The position numbers and the translations under genes were made by a program. Below are positions 5,194 through 5,676 of a DNA stretch of 5,676 nt, piece by piece. Position 1 is the stretch's first letter. Every line of letters starts with the position of its first letter. A model generated the notes under the pieces. It had not been told where the DNA came from. It did not search any database and saw nothing but the letters and a program-made list of their open reading frames with translations. Source of the stretch: a bacterium TMED6. GTDB lineage: Bacteria > Fidelibacterota > Marinisomatia > SCGC-AAA003-L08 > D37C17. The DNA lies in assembly GCA_002167465.1 (NCBI GenBank), contig NHBL01000013.1:59812-65487 (forward strand), read 5' to 3'.

Positions 5194-5676
5194 TTAATCG
5201 ATATTATAATTACCAGACTTAACATCGTCATCAGAAGCAATTTCCCAATTTGCATCTCCCACCACATATTTATCTTGAGGTGGTTTTTTTGAACTATAAG
5301 ACTGTGATTTTTTACTAGATACAAAAGTAATATTAAAAGGTTTGGGTAGCTTAAATTTCAAATTAAAAACTATATAAGGAATTAATGTAAAAAATAACAC
5401 ACCTAAAGCTATAGCTATACCTTCACTATGAAAATGTATCAGTGTACCTTTTCTAGTACCAACTGGTTCAATACCAAATGTTATCAATAGTGTTGCAGAT
5501 ATAATTATACCAGAAATTAATATTAATGTAAAAAAAGCATTTAAATTTAAAGTTTCCAGGGACTTATTCCAAATAATCCATATTAATATGGTGGCTAAAA
5601 TAGACATAGATGCAAAAGCATAGTGATTTGCTATATTTAAAAAGAAAATTCCAAATCCTGAAATTAAAATGATACT
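5194..5676 (-). CDS. Membrane protein with polar C-terminal tail, 5'-truncated, unknown function
   Basis: The frame is open to the right edge of the window, so the ATG at 5607 is internal and the real start lies beyond it; 160 C-terminal residues are visible. Counting from the first visible residue, hydrophobic segments fall at about 1-14, 18-36, 47-68 and 86-106. Basic residues after the last helix (KFKLPKP, 107-113) suggest that the tail is cytoplasmic, and the EPVGTRKGTLIHFHSEG loop (70-86), with two histidines, would then be periplasmic. The tail (113-160) is rich in Ser, Lys and Pro and then turns acidic, with NWEIASDDD at 143-151 and a C-terminal Asn-Tyr-Asn-Ile-Asp. I do not recognise the family and propose no function. 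It converges on the polysaccharide operon, so a link to that pathway is not implied. Confidence 0.8.
   Translation of the reverse strand, partial: SIILISGFGIFFLNIANHYAFASMSILATILIWIIWNKSLETLNLNAFFTLILISGIIISATLLITFGIEPVGTRKGTLIHFHSEGIAIALGVLFFTLIPYIVFNLKFKLPKPFNITFVSSKKSQSYSSKKPPQDKYVVGDANWEIASDDDVKSGNYNID
5203..5231 (-). promoter_or_regulatory. Candidate sigma-70-type promoter for the intergenic RNA
   Basis: On the - strand a consensus -10 TATAAT (5208-5203) lies 17 bases after ATGACG (5231-5226), which matches four of six bases of the -35 consensus TTGACA including the TGAC core. Transcription would begin near 5198-5195, just at the stop codon of the membrane-protein gene, and run to the terminator at 5016. 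The -10 is made of Asn-Tyr-Asn codons of that gene, and AT-rich DNA produces such matches readily, so this is tentative. Confidence 0.35.

Larger units (their letters stand above)
5016..5197 (-). ncRNA. Candidate ~180-nt structured small RNA or small-peptide mRNA
   Basis: Between the candidate promoter and the GAAA-loop terminator lies a compact unit on the - strand with a U-run (5193-5186), the strong Shine-Dalgarno, a 16-codon frame, the 9-bp and 8-bp hairpins and the terminator. Five GGA trinucleotides occur at 5172, 5124, 5108, 5105 and 5064 (first base, reading leftward); three of them are in or beside hairpin loops. That layout resembles GGA-rich Csr/Rsm-binding RNAs as well as dual-function sRNAs that encode a small peptide. 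No known RNA family is recognised. It could instead simply be the 3' untranslated region of the membrane-protein gene, or a small-RNA released from it. Confidence 0.3.

Noticed and set aside
5605..5607. ATG as the start of the - strand membrane protein
   Set aside because: The frame continues without a stop to the window edge and encodes another hydrophobic segment there.
1..5676. CRISPR arrays, tRNA or rRNA genes, insertion sequences
   Set aside because: No regularly spaced repeats, no clover-leaf-like segment with a typical tRNA T-arm, and no transposase or terminal repeats were seen.

Overview
The window is a strongly AT-rich bacterial segment (by eye about 70% A+T) carrying the end of a cell-surface polysaccharide locus on the + strand, a short convergent intergenic region, and the end of an unrelated-looking membrane-protein gene on the - strand. 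A Wzx-type flippase followed by several glycosyltransferases points to an O-antigen, capsule or exopolysaccharide cluster, most likely in a Gram-negative bacterium. I cannot assign a genus from the sequence.

Layout, left to right. Positions 2-1141 hold the 3' three-quarters of a polysaccharide flippase; its start lies outside the window. It is followed by a GT2 glycosyltransferase (1148-2065), a GT4 glycosyltransferase (2058-3164), a second GT2 glycosyltransferase (3157-3903), a class I SAM-dependent methyltransferase (3900-4508) and a small SRPBCC/START-like protein (4524-5021). Neighbouring genes overlap by 4 or 8 bases or lie 6-15 bases apart, so all six look like one operon. It ends at a 16-bp terminator hairpin (5016-5051) that includes the last stop codon. 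The glycosyltransferases would build an undecaprenyl-linked oligosaccharide at the inner face of the membrane and the flippase would move it across. No polymerase, chain-length regulator or sugar-nucleotide gene is in view. The methyltransferase and the SRPBCC protein have no obvious place in that pathway and may be an uncharacterised pair.

On the - strand, 5676-5194 encodes the C-terminal 160 residues of a four-helix (in the visible part) membrane protein with a polar acidic tail, also cut by the window edge.

The most unusual stretch is the 172-base region between the convergent genes. Read on the - strand, it has a good sigma-70-like promoter inside the end of the membrane-protein gene, the strongest Shine-Dalgarno sequence in the window, a 16-codon TTG-start reading frame, two hairpins, five GGA motifs, and a GAAA-loop terminator. 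Together these suggest a separate RNA of about 180 nt, either a small regulatory RNA or a small-peptide mRNA. This is an inference; the elements themselves are directly visible.
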